From: Muriicola sp041358175
Lineage (GTDB): Bacteria; Bacteroidota; Bacteroidia; Flavobacteriales; Flavobacteriaceae
Assembly: GCF_041358175.1 (NCBI RefSeq)
Contig: NZ_JBGKBE010000005.1
Span: 62,001 to 126,000, forward strand
DNA length: 64,000 nt
Reading direction: 5' to 3'
In this document: piece by piece, positions 8,956-17,182 of the stretch
Numbering within the stretch: position 1 is the stretch's first letter
How the letters are laid out: each line of letters begins with the position of its first letter
Notes under the pieces: model-generated
The model's database searches: none
Seen by the model: only the letters and a program-made list of their open reading frames with translations
Told to the model about the DNA's origin: nothing
Program-made: the position numbers and the translations under genes

Positions 8956-10755
8956 CTAATTTATTTTATTTCGTTTACGATCCACTTCTTTAAGGTAAAT
9001 CTTCCGTAAGCGAATGTGTTTTGGTGTCACTTCAACATATTCGTCTTTCTGAATATATTCCAGGGCCTCTTCAAGGGAGAATTTGATGGCAGGAACAATC
9101 TTGGCCTTGTCGTCTGCACCCGCCGACCTCACGTTAGACAACTTTTTGGTTTTTGTGACATTGATAGTCATATCATCACCTCTTGAGTTCTCACCGATCA
9201 CCTGTCCTTCGTAGATATCTTCTCCCGGATCAATAAAGAATCGACCTCTCTCCTGTAATTTATCAATTGAATAAGGGATTGCCTTCCCATTTTCCATAGA
9301 AACTAATGATCCGTTCTGCCTTTGAGGAATATCACCTTTCATAGGCTGATATTCCAGAAAACGGTGTGTCATAATAGCTTCCCCTGCGGTTGCAGTAAGT
9401 AATTGATTCCTCAATCCTATTATCCCTCTTGAAGGGATTAAAAATTCACAGACCATTCGCTCTCCTTTCGCTTCCATCCCTATCATCTCTCCTTTTCTTA
9501 CAGAAACCATTTCCACTGCCTTTCCTGAAACATTTTCAGGAAGGTCGATGGTCAGCTGCTCAACGGGTTCACATTTGACACCGTCAAAATCCCTGATAAT
9601 TACCTGGGGCTGGCCTATCTGTACCTCATAGCCTTCTCTCCTCATCGTTTCGATCAGAACAGACAGGTGCAGTACACCTCTCCCAAAGACCATAAACTTA
9701 TCCGCACTATCAGTTTCTTCAACTCTTAAAGCCAGGTTCTTCTCCAGTTCCTTTTCGAGGCGTTCCTTGATATGTCTGGAAGTCACAAACTTTCCATCCT
9801 GTCCAAAAAATGGACTGTCGTTAATAGTGAACAACATGCTCATCGTTGGCTCGTCTATGGCTATAGTTTTTAAGCCTTGAGGATTTTCACTATCTGCAAC
9901 AGTATCGCCAATGTCAAAACCTTCGAGTCCAACCAGGGCACAAATATCCCCTGTTGCAACCTCTTGTACCTTAATTTTACCCAAGCCTTCAAAAGTATAG
10001 AGCTCCTTGATCCTGGATTTTACTTTACTCCCATCCCTTTTGACCAAAATAATGGGCTGCCCTTCTTTTAAACTACCACGCTGTAACCTTCCGATTGCGA
10101 TTCTACCAGTAAAAGAGGAGTAATCTAGGGAGGTGATCAGCATTTGAGTATTACCCTCTGCCGGTTTAAATTCGGGAATATGTTCCAGGACCATTTCGAG
10201 CAAAGGCTCTATCGTTTCAGTAGGTTTTTTCCAGTCCTCACTCATCCAGTTGTGTTTGGCAGAGCCATAAACTACCGGAAAATCTAACTGCCACTCTTCA
10301 GCACCCAGTTCATACATCAGATCGAAAACCTTCTCATGTACTTCTTCGGGCGTACAATTTTCTTTGTCTACCTTATTGATTACCACACAGGGCTTTAATC
10401 CCAGGCTCAGTGCTTTTTGGAGTACAAAACGAGTTTGAGGCATTGGTCCTTCGAAGGCATCCACCAAAAGTAATACCCCATCTGCCATATTCAAGACCCG
10501 CTCTACCTCCCCGCCAAAGTCGGCGTGACCAGGAGTATCGATGATGTTGATCTTGGTATCCTTATAGGTAACAGAAACATTCTTAGAAACGATAGTAATC
10601 CCTCTTTCCCGTTCCAGGTCGTTGTTATCCAGGATCAGATCGCCAGTCTTCTCATTCTCACGAAATAACTGACAGTAATGTAAGATCTTATCAACCAGGG
10701 TAGTCTTTCCGTGGTCGACGTGGGCAATAATTGCTATATTTTTGGTAGTAGACAT
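8956..10755 (-). CDS. typA: Ribosome-associated GTPase TypA/BipA
   Basis: 599 residues from the ATG at 10755. G1 is AHVDHGKTT (10-18), then RGITI (G2), DTPGHAD (G3) and NKVD (G4), as in elongation-factor-type GTPases, followed by EF-G-like domains and the BipA-specific C terminus (SRGIIGLRNQLLT). TypA binds the ribosome and helps assembly and growth under stress. A longer frame begins at a TTG at 10776, but a perfect -7 box lies at 10774-10781 and would put transcription near 10767, so the ATG is the better start. Confidence 0.95.
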   Translation of the reverse strand: MSTTKNIAIIAHVDHGKTTLVDKILHYCQLFRENEKTGDLILDNNDLERERGITIVSKNVSVTYKDTKINIIDTPGHADFGGEVERVLNMADGVLLLVDAFEGPMPQTRFVLQKALSLGLKPCVVINKVDKENCTPEEVHEKVFDLMYELGAEEWQLDFPVVYGSAKHNWMSEDWKKPTETIEPLLEMVLEHIPEFKPAEGNTQMLITSLDYSSFTGRIAIGRLQRGSLKEGQPIILVKRDGSKVKSRIKELYTFEGLGKIKVQEVATGDICALVGLEGFDIGDTVADSENPQGLKTIAIDEPTMSMLFTINDSPFFGQDGKFVTSRHIKERLEKELEKNLALRVEETDSADKFMVFGRGVLHLSVLIETMRREGYEVQIGQPQVIIRDFDGVKCEPVEQLTIDLPENVSGKAVEMVSVRKGEMIGMEAKGERMVCEFLIPSRGIIGLRNQLLTATAGEAIMTHRFLEYQPMKGDIPQRQNGSLVSMENGKAIPYSIDKLQERGRFFIDPGEDIYEGQVIGENSRGDDMTINVTKTKKLSNVRSAGADDKAKIVPAIKFSLEEALEYIQKDEYVEVTPKHIRLRKIYLKEVDRKRNKIN

Positions 10756-10773
10756 CTCTTTGTTTTGAGCCGG

Positions 10774-10781
10774 CAAAGATA
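10774..10781 (-). promoter_or_regulatory. -7 box of the typA promoter
   Basis: Reverse strand TATCTTTG matches TAnnTTTG exactly. The predicted leader to the ATG at 10755 is only about 12 bases, which decides against the upstream TTG start. Confidence 0.5.
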
Positions 10782-10906
10782 GTCCTATTTTCTGTACTGA
10801 AGCTTAAAGTTATAATAATTTTACATTCCTGGTTTTGAGGGAGTTCTGGTAAAATTCAAGTCCCAATAAAGTCTCCTCAAATTCCTACCTTTACGAAAAT
10901 TTTAGA

Positions 10907-11731
10907 ATGGACCTTACTAAAATCCCGCGCCTAAAACATATTGATAGTCAGCAGTTTTTTCTGCTCTCAGGCCCCTGTGCCATTGAAGGTGAAGATATGG
11001 CTTTGCGCATCGCAGAGCACATTGTAAAAGTGACTGATCGATTAAAGATTCCTTATGTATTTAAAGGGAGTTTTAAAAAGGCCAACAGGAGTCGGGTCGA
11101 CTCCTTCACGGGGATTGGCGACGAGAAAGCACTAAAGATCCTTCAAAAAGTCTCGCAGACTTTTGATGTGCCCACGGTTACAGATATCCACGAGGTCTCT
11201 GATGCTGAAATGGCGGCTGAATACGTAGATATACTACAAATTCCGGCCTTTCTTGTACGTCAGACCGATCTTGTAGTTGCAGCGGCCAGAACCGGTAAAA
11301 CGGTAAATTTAAAAAAAGGGCAATTCATGAGTCCGGAAAGCATGAAACACGCCGTTACAAAGGTGACCGATTCGGGGAATGATCAGGTGATCATTACCGA
11401 CAGAGGAACGATGTTTGGCTATCAGGACATGATTGTCGATTTCAGGGGAGTGCCTACTATGAAACAGTATGCCCCTGTAGTTTTAGATGTTACACATTCA
11501 TTGCAACAACCCAACCAGTCATCAGGAGTAACAGGCGGTAGGCCTGCACTGATCAGTACTATGGCGCGTGCCGGCATTGCGGCGGGCGTTGACGGTCTTT
11601 TTATGGAAACCCATTTTGATCCCTCAATTGCCAAGAGTGATGGGGCTAATATGCTGCCTCTGGATAAATTAGACCAATTACTCACTCAGCTCTCACAATT
11701 GCGGGAAACAATCAACCAGTTTGATTTGTAA
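10907..11731 (+). CDS. kdsA: 3-deoxy-8-phosphooctulonate synthase (Kdo8P synthase)
   Basis: 274 residues, the usual length. It condenses arabinose-5-phosphate and phosphoenolpyruvate into Kdo8P for the lipopolysaccharide inner core. Conserved segments include YVFKGSFKKANR (PEP site), LQIPAFLVRQTD, NLKKGQFMSP and DVTHSLQ. In the LLSGPCAIE segment Cys24 replaces the Asn found in the E. coli enzyme, which marks the metal-dependent class (as in Aquifex). It is divergent from typA. A TACCTTTA box at 10886-10893 may be its -7 element. Its stop directly abuts the stop of the convergent DUF1801 gene. Confidence 0.95.
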   Translation: MDLTKIPRLKHIDSQQFFLLSGPCAIEGEDMALRIAEHIVKVTDRLKIPYVFKGSFKKANRSRVDSFTGIGDEKALKILQKVSQTFDVPTVTDIHEVSDAEMAAEYVDILQIPAFLVRQTDLVVAAARTGKTVNLKKGQFMSPESMKHAVTKVTDSGNDQVIITDRGTMFGYQDMIVDFRGVPTMKQYAPVVLDVTHSLQQPNQSSGVTGGRPALISTMARAGIAAGVDGLFMETHFDPSIAKSDGANMLPLDKLDQLLTQLSQLRETINQFDL

Positions 11732-12097
11732 TTAGGGATTGGAGTAAAACTTTTTATGCCTCACCTCGTATGCGTTACGCAAGATATCGCATAGGATGTC
11801 TTCATCGATATCCCCTAAATCTCGATAGCGAAGGGACTTCATCATTTTCCGTCCTTTAGTGGTCATCTTATCCAAATGAACGCAGAGGTGAGCGGCCATC
11901 CAAAAGCCCAGGTCCACATAGTCCCCAGTCTGATTGAGATAGCAGAAAGGCCTTCCTTCCAGGTAATAAAACGGAATCCGGTATTTAAATTTAAGGGTGA
12001 CATCGGGAATTTCCCTTTCGATCACTTCTTTTAAATACAGGTGTATGGAGCGAAAAGGCTCGGTTTGATCCAGAATATATGCAGAGGCAGGATCCAT
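11732..12097 (-). CDS. DUF1801 (YdhG-like) protein
   Basis: 121 residues, soluble. The pattern of an N-terminal helix (LDQTEPFRSIHLYLKEVI), a central strand pair around KFKYRIPFYYLEGRPFCYL and DYVDLGFWMA fits the DUF1801 fold, whose biochemical role is unknown. It lies 12 bases after the 88-codon gene upstream on the same strand, so the two are probably an operon. It converges on kdsA with no intergenic space, leaving no room for a separate terminator. Confidence 0.75.
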   Translation of the reverse strand: MDPASAYILDQTEPFRSIHLYLKEVIEREIPDVTLKFKYRIPFYYLEGRPFCYLNQTGDYVDLGFWMAAHLCVHLDKMTTKGRKMMKSLRYRDLGDIDEDILCDILRNAYEVRHKKFYSNP

Positions 12098-12109
12098 TGT
12101 AAAAATCCC

Positions 12110-12376
12110 TCAGCTACAACAAAGACTATTGATCTCCCTTTCAAAGTCGCGTTTGATCATTCTGGCAAATCTGGAAGGCGTTCTGGGAGAAATTCTAATA
12201 TTATTGGTGACCATATCCACGTCAAAATGAAAAGAGGAAAAGTCGCCTGAACATTCATGTTCTAAACGAGCCATCAGGAATTTTGTGATTCTCGGTCTTA
12301 ATCGATATTCTAAATCGATACATTGACGCTTTAAGTTGACGTCCATATCGTTGGAAAGTATCCAATTAAATTTCAC
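12110..12376 (-). CDS. Small hypothetical protein upstream of the DUF1801 gene
   Basis: 88 residues beginning at a GTG (12376); an in-frame stop lies just upstream, so no earlier start is possible. It has no signal peptide or membrane segment and mixes basic and acidic residues (RLRPRITKFLMARLEHE, RFARMIKRDFEREI). No family was recognised. Position and 12-base spacing to the DUF1801 gene argue that it is real and co-transcribed. Confidence 0.55.
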   Translation of the reverse strand: MKFNWILSNDMDVNLKRQCIDLEYRLRPRITKFLMARLEHECSGDFSSFHFDVDMVTNNIRISPRTPSRFARMIKRDFEREINSLCCS

Positions 12377-12594
12377 TCTGGAATCCCATTAGTTAATCCA
12401 TGAAATATATTAAATTTCTTCCAAAATCAGGATACTTTAAACCAACTTTTCGATATTTTTAGAAACAGGTCGGCAAAAGACAATTAACCAAAAATTAAGT
12501 ACAGTAATTATAGGAATTAAATAATGGCATACCCTGCCATCTCAGAAGGACAAATTATTGGTTTTTGTCCTATACCAACTTAAATGATAATATT

Positions 12595-13713
12595 ATGAGA
12601 TTACAAATCCTGATTTTTTGTGTACACATTTTCCTGATTACAACCGTTCGGTCACAGGATCATAACCACGTAGGTAGCAAGGCTCTTTCCTATCCCGACA
12701 TACCGGGATTTATAACCCTGAAGAGTGATCTTCATCAACATACGGTTTTTTCAGATGGTGAAGTCTGGCCTTCCATCAGGGTAATGGAGGCCATGCGTGA
12801 AAACCTCGATGTTATTTCCCTTACTGAACATTTGGAATATCAACCTCACAAGGATGACATCCCTCATCCCGACAGAAACCGATCCTACGAACTGGCTCTC
12901 GCAGAGGCGGAAGAGCACGATCTGCTTGTTGTACATGGATCCGAAATTACCCGCAATGCGCCCATCGGACACAGCAATGCCCTCTTTATAACGGATGCCA
13001 ATCTTCTATTGGATACCAATCCCAGGGTTCCCTTTGCAGAGGCCAATAAACAGGGGGCATTTGTATTCTGGAACCACCCTGCCTGGTACCGGCAGAGTCC
13101 GACTGGAAATCCTGTCCTGAGTGATTTTCAACTCGAGCTGATCAAAAGAGGAGAATTACACGGGATTGAGGTGATCAATGAATACGATTATGCTGAAGAA
13201 TCACTCGCCATCGCGCTTGAGCATAATCTCACTATCATGGGTACCAGTGACATTCACGGGTTAATCGACTGGCAGTATCTCGAAAAGGGATTCCACCGAC
13301 CAATCACACTGGTTTTTGCAAAGGAAAGAAGTCTTGAAAGTTTGAGGACTGCATTGGTTGAAGGCAGAACTGTAGCAGTTTATAATTCACTACTGGTGGG
13401 GAAATCGGAATTCCTGATTCCTTTGATTCAAAAATGCATTCAGGTCAAAAGAGCAGAATACATAGAGAACACACAAATCCTTGAGATCGAGCTAGAAAAT
13501 ATTTCTAGCAGTGACCTCTTATTTGAAAATAGAATGGAATATACTTTTTACAGTAACGCAGCGGTATTTGAAATCCCCGCAGGAGAAACAAGGATACTGA
13601 AAGTTAAAACCCTGGAACAACAAAAACAAATTAGTTTGAAGTTAAAGGCCCTTAAGGCCTATACAGCTCCAAAAACAAGTCCTGAAATAAGCTGGCTCAT
13701 TCAACTCAACTAA
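12595..13713 (+). CDS. Secreted PHP-domain phosphodiesterase (Sb-PDE-like)
   Basis: 372 residues from the ATG at 12595 (a longer frame starts at a TTG at 12565 but would bury the signal peptide MRLQILIFCVHIFLI). Metal-binding motifs of the PHP family are clear: DLHQHTVFSDG (HxH at 47-49), SLTEHLEY, VVHGSEIT, WNHPAW and GTSDIHG. These bind a multi-metal centre for phosphoester hydrolysis. The C-terminal 100 residues are a beta-rich domain of unknown role. Sb-PDE relatives are flavobacterial phosphodiesterases active on organic phosphodiesters, so periplasmic phosphate scavenging is likely. About 200 bases of AT-rich sequence without a gene lie upstream. Confidence 0.8.
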   Translation: MRLQILIFCVHIFLITTVRSQDHNHVGSKALSYPDIPGFITLKSDLHQHTVFSDGEVWPSIRVMEAMRENLDVISLTEHLEYQPHKDDIPHPDRNRSYELALAEAEEHDLLVVHGSEITRNAPIGHSNALFITDANLLLDTNPRVPFAEANKQGAFVFWNHPAWYRQSPTGNPVLSDFQLELIKRGELHGIEVINEYDYAEESLAIALEHNLTIMGTSDIHGLIDWQYLEKGFHRPITLVFAKERSLESLRTALVEGRTVAVYNSLLVGKSEFLIPLIQKCIQVKRAEYIENTQILEIELENISSSDLLFENRMEYTFYSNAAVFEIPAGETRILKVKTLEQQKQISLKLKALKAYTAPKTSPEISWLIQLN

Positions 13714-13716
13714 GAA

Positions 13717-14925
13717 CTATTCTTTGCCGTCTACATAATCCTGCAAATATGCATAATGAGGGGTTAACTTCCCCTTATGGGTCATTCTGGCCCTGTCTAA
13801 GATGCCTCTTTTATCCCCATTAAAAAATGCCGGAATTACGTGATCAACAAAGGTATCGCCAAAGCCTTCGCTGGCATCTCTTGGCAATTCTGCCGGGAGA
13901 TTATCTACCGCCATTACAGCAATAGCCCCTTCTTGGGTATAGGAAGTTTCAGCCTCTTTTTCAGGATCATAGCCATAAATGGGATCGGCAATTGTGGAGG
14001 CCCTCAGTGTTGTGGCGACCGGTCCGTCAATATCGCAGCTGATATCAGCGACCACCTGAATCTTAAATTCTTTTCGTTTCACGTCTGATCTGGTATATAA
14101 AAAGGGGGCTCCATCGCCGTAAAAATGTCCTGCAATATAGATATCGGATACACTGGCAAAACGCATAAAATCTGATTCGTATTCCTCAGGGTGATCAAAG
14201 AAGTCCTGCATGGGTAATTGCTGCCCATCTATTCTGCGATTATAATCTAACACATCGATCTGACAGTAGACCGGTTCCTGAAACGTCTTATGCAGGTAAT
14301 CCTCTACAGTCACCTCTTTGAGCTGCATTCCGTCGAGAATTTCTTTAGCTCCGTTCCCTACTCTGCCTTTTCCTGTCAGGAGAATTTTGACAGGTGGTAA
14401 TGAAATGGTTTTTAAAGTCCTGATCAAATCCTGTTGATCTTTCAGTGTTTCTGCCTTTGGAATTTCAAAAGATGAGCTTTTTAAACCATAGGCACGCATC
14501 CCATTATAAGCTCCAACAATACCCGCATAGCGTCCGAAAGCAACAAGTCTTACGCCTTTCTCGTTCGTAATCACCTCATGGTCGTACAACTCGATATTCT
14601 TTTGTAAAACGGCCTGCAACAACTTCCGGTTATAGGGCTGTTTCTTAATTGTATGAGAGAAAAAGAAATACTTTTTCCCAGGGATCAAAGCTTCAATAGG
14701 GACTTCTTTTACGCCTATTAATACATCGCAGTTTTCCATAGCAGGGGTTACCGAAATACCTGCGGACCGGTACTCGTCATCGTGAAAAACACGAATAGGT
14801 GAAGGTTCTACACTTATTTTAGCATCTGGAAAGGATTTCAGGACTTTTTGGCAGGCTGTAGGAGATAGCACAACCCTCCTGTCTGGTGGGTTTTTACGCT
14901 CTCTGATGATTCCGAAATGTATCAT
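13717..14925 (-). CDS. NAD(P)-dependent dehydrogenase of the AlaDH/PNT - saccharopine dehydrogenase (Lys1) type
   Basis: 402 residues. The N-terminal third (MIHFGIIRERKNPPDRRVVLSP..., CDVLIGVKEVP) is the alanine dehydrogenase/transhydrogenase N domain; the Rossmann part contains ILLTGKGRVGNGAKEIL (glycine-rich loop) and the C-terminal section ISCDIDGPVATTLRAST resembles saccharopine dehydrogenase. Lys1-type enzymes interconvert saccharopine with lysine and 2-oxoglutarate; whether this one does so is unproven, since flavobacterial homologues are mostly unstudied. It converges with the PHP gene with 3 bases between stops. Confidence 0.75.
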   Translation of the reverse strand: MIHFGIIRERKNPPDRRVVLSPTACQKVLKSFPDAKISVEPSPIRVFHDDEYRSAGISVTPAMENCDVLIGVKEVPIEALIPGKKYFFFSHTIKKQPYNRKLLQAVLQKNIELYDHEVITNEKGVRLVAFGRYAGIVGAYNGMRAYGLKSSSFEIPKAETLKDQQDLIRTLKTISLPPVKILLTGKGRVGNGAKEILDGMQLKEVTVEDYLHKTFQEPVYCQIDVLDYNRRIDGQQLPMQDFFDHPEEYESDFMRFASVSDIYIAGHFYGDGAPFLYTRSDVKRKEFKIQVVADISCDIDGPVATTLRASTIADPIYGYDPEKEAETSYTQEGAIAVMAVDNLPAELPRDASEGFGDTFVDHVIPAFFNGDKRGILDRARMTHKGKLTPHYAYLQDYVDGKE

Positions 14926-15031
14926 AGGGTTTGGTATAGAATTTGCTCAAAATTACGCGGATTTAAGGCGGTGCACAAACTTTTTGGTATCTTCGCAATC
15001 CTTTTTACAAAAGTAAGTTCTTTAACATATT

Positions 15032-15426
15032 GGGGCCGACTGGTTTTGACAGCGAGACCAATGGCATTGTAAGCATGTCGAGCGCTGGGATACAGCTCGT
15101 TAATCTCATATTTCACACTTTTTAAATGGCGAATCTAATTACGCTCTTGCCGCTTAATCTGAATTATAGTAGGATTTAGCCTCGTCTCTGCAAGGCAGGG
15201 AAGCGAGATGTCCCGGGATAGCCCTTGTTGATGGCGATCTGTTATGGGGCACCATAAAAATCAACATAAAGCCCTTTTTGCTTTATTAAGGGTTGAAAGA
15301 TAACAAAGCTAAGTGTTCATTAGGCGGTTTTTGGTCAGATGAACAACTAAAATCAAACAAAAACTAAGCATGTAGAAAGCGGTGATATTGCTTGTTTGGA
15401 CGGGAGTTCGATTCTCCCCGGCTCCA
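15032..15426 (+). ncRNA. ssrA: Transfer-messenger RNA (tmRNA)
   Basis: The 5' end GGGGCCGACUGGUUUUGACAG and 3' end CGGCUCC-A pair as an acceptor stem (one G-U), with a T arm GGGAGTTCGATTCTCCC before it. CCA is not encoded. The resume frame 15128-15157 reads GGC GAA TCT AAT TAC GCT CTT GCC GCT TAA, giving the tag GESNYALAA. tmRNA rescues ribosomes stalled on broken mRNAs and tags the nascent chain for proteolysis. A TATCTTCG at 14988-14995 is one mismatch from the -7 consensus. An intrinsic terminator follows at 15439-15466. Confidence 0.97.
15128..15157 (+). other. tmRNA proteolysis-tag reading frame (GESNYALAA)
   Basis: Nine sense codons plus TAA inside ssrA. The ALAA C terminus is the ClpXP-recognised end seen across bacteria. 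Confidence 0.9.
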
Positions 15427-15438
15427 CGATCAAATACC

Positions 15439-15466
15439 AAACCCGCAGCATTAAGCTGCGGGTTTT
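15439..15466 (+). terminator. Intrinsic terminator of ssrA
   Basis: Stem ACCCGCAGC / GCTGCGGGT (15441-15449, 15455-15463) with loop ATTAA, flanked by A and followed by TTTTT. Confidence 0.9.
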
Positions 15467-15606
15467 TTATTTTCAGAAGCCATCAGAACTTGTTTTGAAA
15501 TGGCGGATGAGAATAAAAAATAAGACAGGCAGAGCCTGGCTGGTTTTGGATTTGCAGGACTGGCTCCCAGGTGAACACCGACCCCGACAGAGATCGGGAG
15601 AGGTAA

Positions 15607-15621
15607 TCTCCCCGGCTCCAC
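15607..15621 (+). repeat. Duplicate of the tmRNA 3' end
   Basis: TCTCCCCGGCTCCAC repeats exactly the tmRNA 3' end at 15413-15427, 194 bases downstream and outside any RNA fold. A related fragment with GGTAATCTCCCC occurs at 16548-16559. Duplicated tRNA or tmRNA 3' ends usually mark old integration sites. Confidence 0.7.
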
Positions 15622-15630
15622 CTTCGCCCT

Positions 15631-15930
15631 CCGTAGCTTGAGCATAGCGAAAGCGAAGGAGGGCTTTATTTTTTAACTCCGTATTTAGATCGATATATTA
15701 TAGATAACTAGAGGGCTACGGTGGATCTGGATCCACTATTAGTTGTTTTACGTATTTCCGTAGCTTGAGCAAAGCGAAAGCGAAGGAGGGCTTTATTTTT
15801 TAACTCCGTATTTAGATCGATATATTATAGATAACTAGAGGGCTACGATGGATCTGGATCCAATATTAGTTGTTTTAAGTATTTCCGTAGCTTGAGCATG
15901 GCGAAAGCGAAGGAAGGCTTTATTTATTAC
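15631..15930 (+). repeat. 127-bp tandem repeat (two full copies and one partial)
   Basis: Copies begin with CCGTAGCTTGAGCA at 15631, 15758 and 15885, exactly 127 bases apart. Copies 1 and 2 differ at only a few positions; copy 3 is similar for about 45 bases and then diverges. A further fragment of the unit start is at 16046-16083. Each unit holds AGCGAAAGCGAAGGAGGGC followed by CTTTATTTTTT, an A/T-rich middle, and GGATCTGGATCCA. In copy 1, CCGTAGC near the start is matched by GCTACGG at 15715-15721 as an inverted repeat. No open frame is conserved through the units. Confidence 0.85.
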
Positions 15931-15965
15931 TCAGAAATTAATACTATACCAATTCCAGAGGGCTT

Positions 15966-16002
15966 GCCGCCCCCGCTAAAGCTTTAGCGGCACGCGGGCG
16001 GC
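15966..16002. repeat. Nested palindrome (REP-like hairpin)
   Basis: An 18-bp perfect palindrome CCGCTAAAGCTTTAGCGG (15973-15990) is enclosed by GCCGCCC (15966-15972) and GGGCGGC (15996-16002). It is much more GC-rich than its surroundings. Confidence 0.75.
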
Positions 16003-16045
16003 GGATGCCGATCCACTTGTTCTAATATTTTAATTAATTCCAAAT

Positions 16046-16083
16046 CTTGAGCACAGCAAAAGCGAAGGAGGGCTTTATTTTTT
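16046..16083 (+). repeat. Isolated fragment of the 127-bp repeat
   Basis: CTTGAGCACAGCAAAAGCG and the following GAAGGAGGGCTTTATTTTTT copy the first third of the unit with two or three changes. Confidence 0.7.
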
Positions 16084-16135
16084 GTATCTCTTCATTTTGA
16101 GTTAAATATATAGTTCTGGTAGGTTGAGGTTTTCA

Positions 16136-16456
16136 ATGTATTTCCCAAGCATGATTATGCAATATCATTTCAGTCTGGAATTATACCTTTTGTCTTATTT
16201 CGTAAAAATTGTGGTTCTTCCCTTTGCCATATACATTTTAAAATGCGAGAACGGACAGTTCTACACTGGATTTACGAGTAATATTACCAAAAGACTATCT
16301 TCCCACAGAGAACGCAAGGTGTCTTTTACTAAAGACAAACTCCCGGTTAGACTCATCCATGTCTCCTATTTTTCAGATGTCCAAAAAGCTTATGACTTTG
16401 AGCGGTATTTAAAGTCGGGATCTGGAATTGCTTTCAGAAATAAAAGATTGATATAA
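16136..16456 (+). CDS. GIY-YIG nuclease-domain protein (possibly decayed N terminus)
   Basis: From the ATG at 16136 the frame gives 106 residues (a TTG at 16124 would add four). The GIY-YIG core is AIYILKCENGQFYTGFTSN, then ITKRLSSH with the conserved Arg and an ...FERYLKSGSGIAF C terminus typical of UPF0213-like single-domain nucleases. Family members normally begin only one or two residues before the first Tyr; here about 30 hydrophobic residues precede it, so the true start may be downstream at a non-ATG codon or the 5' end may be degraded. It lies at the end of the ssrA-linked repeat patch. Confidence 0.6.
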   Translation: MYFPSMIMQYHFSLELYLLSYFVKIVVLPFAIYILKCENGQFYTGFTSNITKRLSSHRERKVSFTKDKLPVRLIHVSYFSDVQKAYDFERYLKSGSGIAFRNKRLI

Positions 16457-16763
16457 ATACTATCGGCAGCTTGGTTTAGCCTCATTTAAATAATAGACTG
16501 GAGCTCTGTCTTTAAGGTTGCAGATCTGAAGCATATAGAACACCGAAGGTAATCTCCCCAAAACCTACATATACAATTTGAAAGACTAAGATCATTAAAT
16601 TATAGAAGCCCATTGTTCGCAGAATTGATTTCTTTCTTAACTACCAATTTGCCTCTCTTAATGCCTAAATCTATGTGCTTTAACGTTTTAAATGATGAAA
16701 TCAAGGAATTTCTGAGTTCTATTGCAGGATTTCCCTTAGATTAGGAGTCCCAAAAAATCAATT
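16457..16763. other. 307-bp stretch with no recognised gene
   Basis: It holds GAACACCGA (16538-16546) running straight into GGTAATCTCCCC (16548-16559), both of which also occur at 15573-15581 and 15602-15613 with a hairpin in between. Nothing else recognised. Confidence 0.6.
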
Positions 16764-17054
16764 TTGAATATAACCAAGACCAAATTTGCTATTGTTCTAG
16801 CTATTGTAATAGTTGGATTTGGCATTGGGATATACCTTCAAGATCTCAAACACCAGGAGAGTACGGAAGCAGCCTGGAAAGCAAATAGGTATAATCTGGA
16901 AAGATTTAATCAAATCAGGGATTATACTATAAAATTGAATGCTGCCAATTGGAGGTTGATGCGGGATAGTATAGGACAAGAACTAGACAGCTTTATCATA
17001 CTGCGATTCCGCAAAGAAGTTGATAGCCTGAAGGCCCTGGAAAATAATCAATAA
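16764..17054 (+). CDS. Small hypothetical protein with one N-terminal membrane anchor
   Basis: 96 residues from a TTG; no in-frame ATG exists upstream of the membrane segment FAIVLAIVIVGFGIGIYL. A TAGGAG 16 bases before the TTG is too far to be convincing. The remainder is charged and probably helical (KEVDSLKALENNQ). No family recognised. It could be a single-pass membrane protein with a periplasmic coiled tail. Confidence 0.45.
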   Translation: MNITKTKFAIVLAIVIVGFGIGIYLQDLKHQESTEAAWKANRYNLERFNQIRDYTIKLNAANWRLMRDSIGQELDSFIILRFRKEVDSLKALENNQ

Positions 17055-17182
17055 ACCTCTTACCGAGAGTTAGCACACTTCACAACAGTACTTCAAAGTT
17101 AAATTTTAGAAAATCTGACAATCTCATGCAATTATTCCGCTGCTTTCCTTCATATCTTAGGACCTGATTAAAATGCAACCAA

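Larger units (their letters stand above)
15427..16123. other. 697-bp gene-free accessory patch downstream of ssrA
   Basis: Besides the ssrA terminator, tmRNA 3' duplicate and 127-bp repeats described separately, it contains a hairpin of the type CCCCGA-loop-TCGGGAG at 15583-15600, and an AT-rich tail leading to the GIY-YIG gene. Open frames here on either strand are short and run through repeats, so I call none. Confidence 0.7.

Noticed and set aside
15396..15641. 81-codon forward frame across the tmRNA end
   Set aside because: It reads through the tmRNA T arm, terminator and 3' duplicate; its sequence is RNA-gene sequence in translation.
15631..15930. CRISPR array
   Set aside because: Units are 127 bp with no unique spacers between short repeats, and no cas genes are present.
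15032..16456. A complete integrative element at ssrA
   Set aside because: The duplicated 3' end is there, but no integrase or transposase gene exists between or near the copies.
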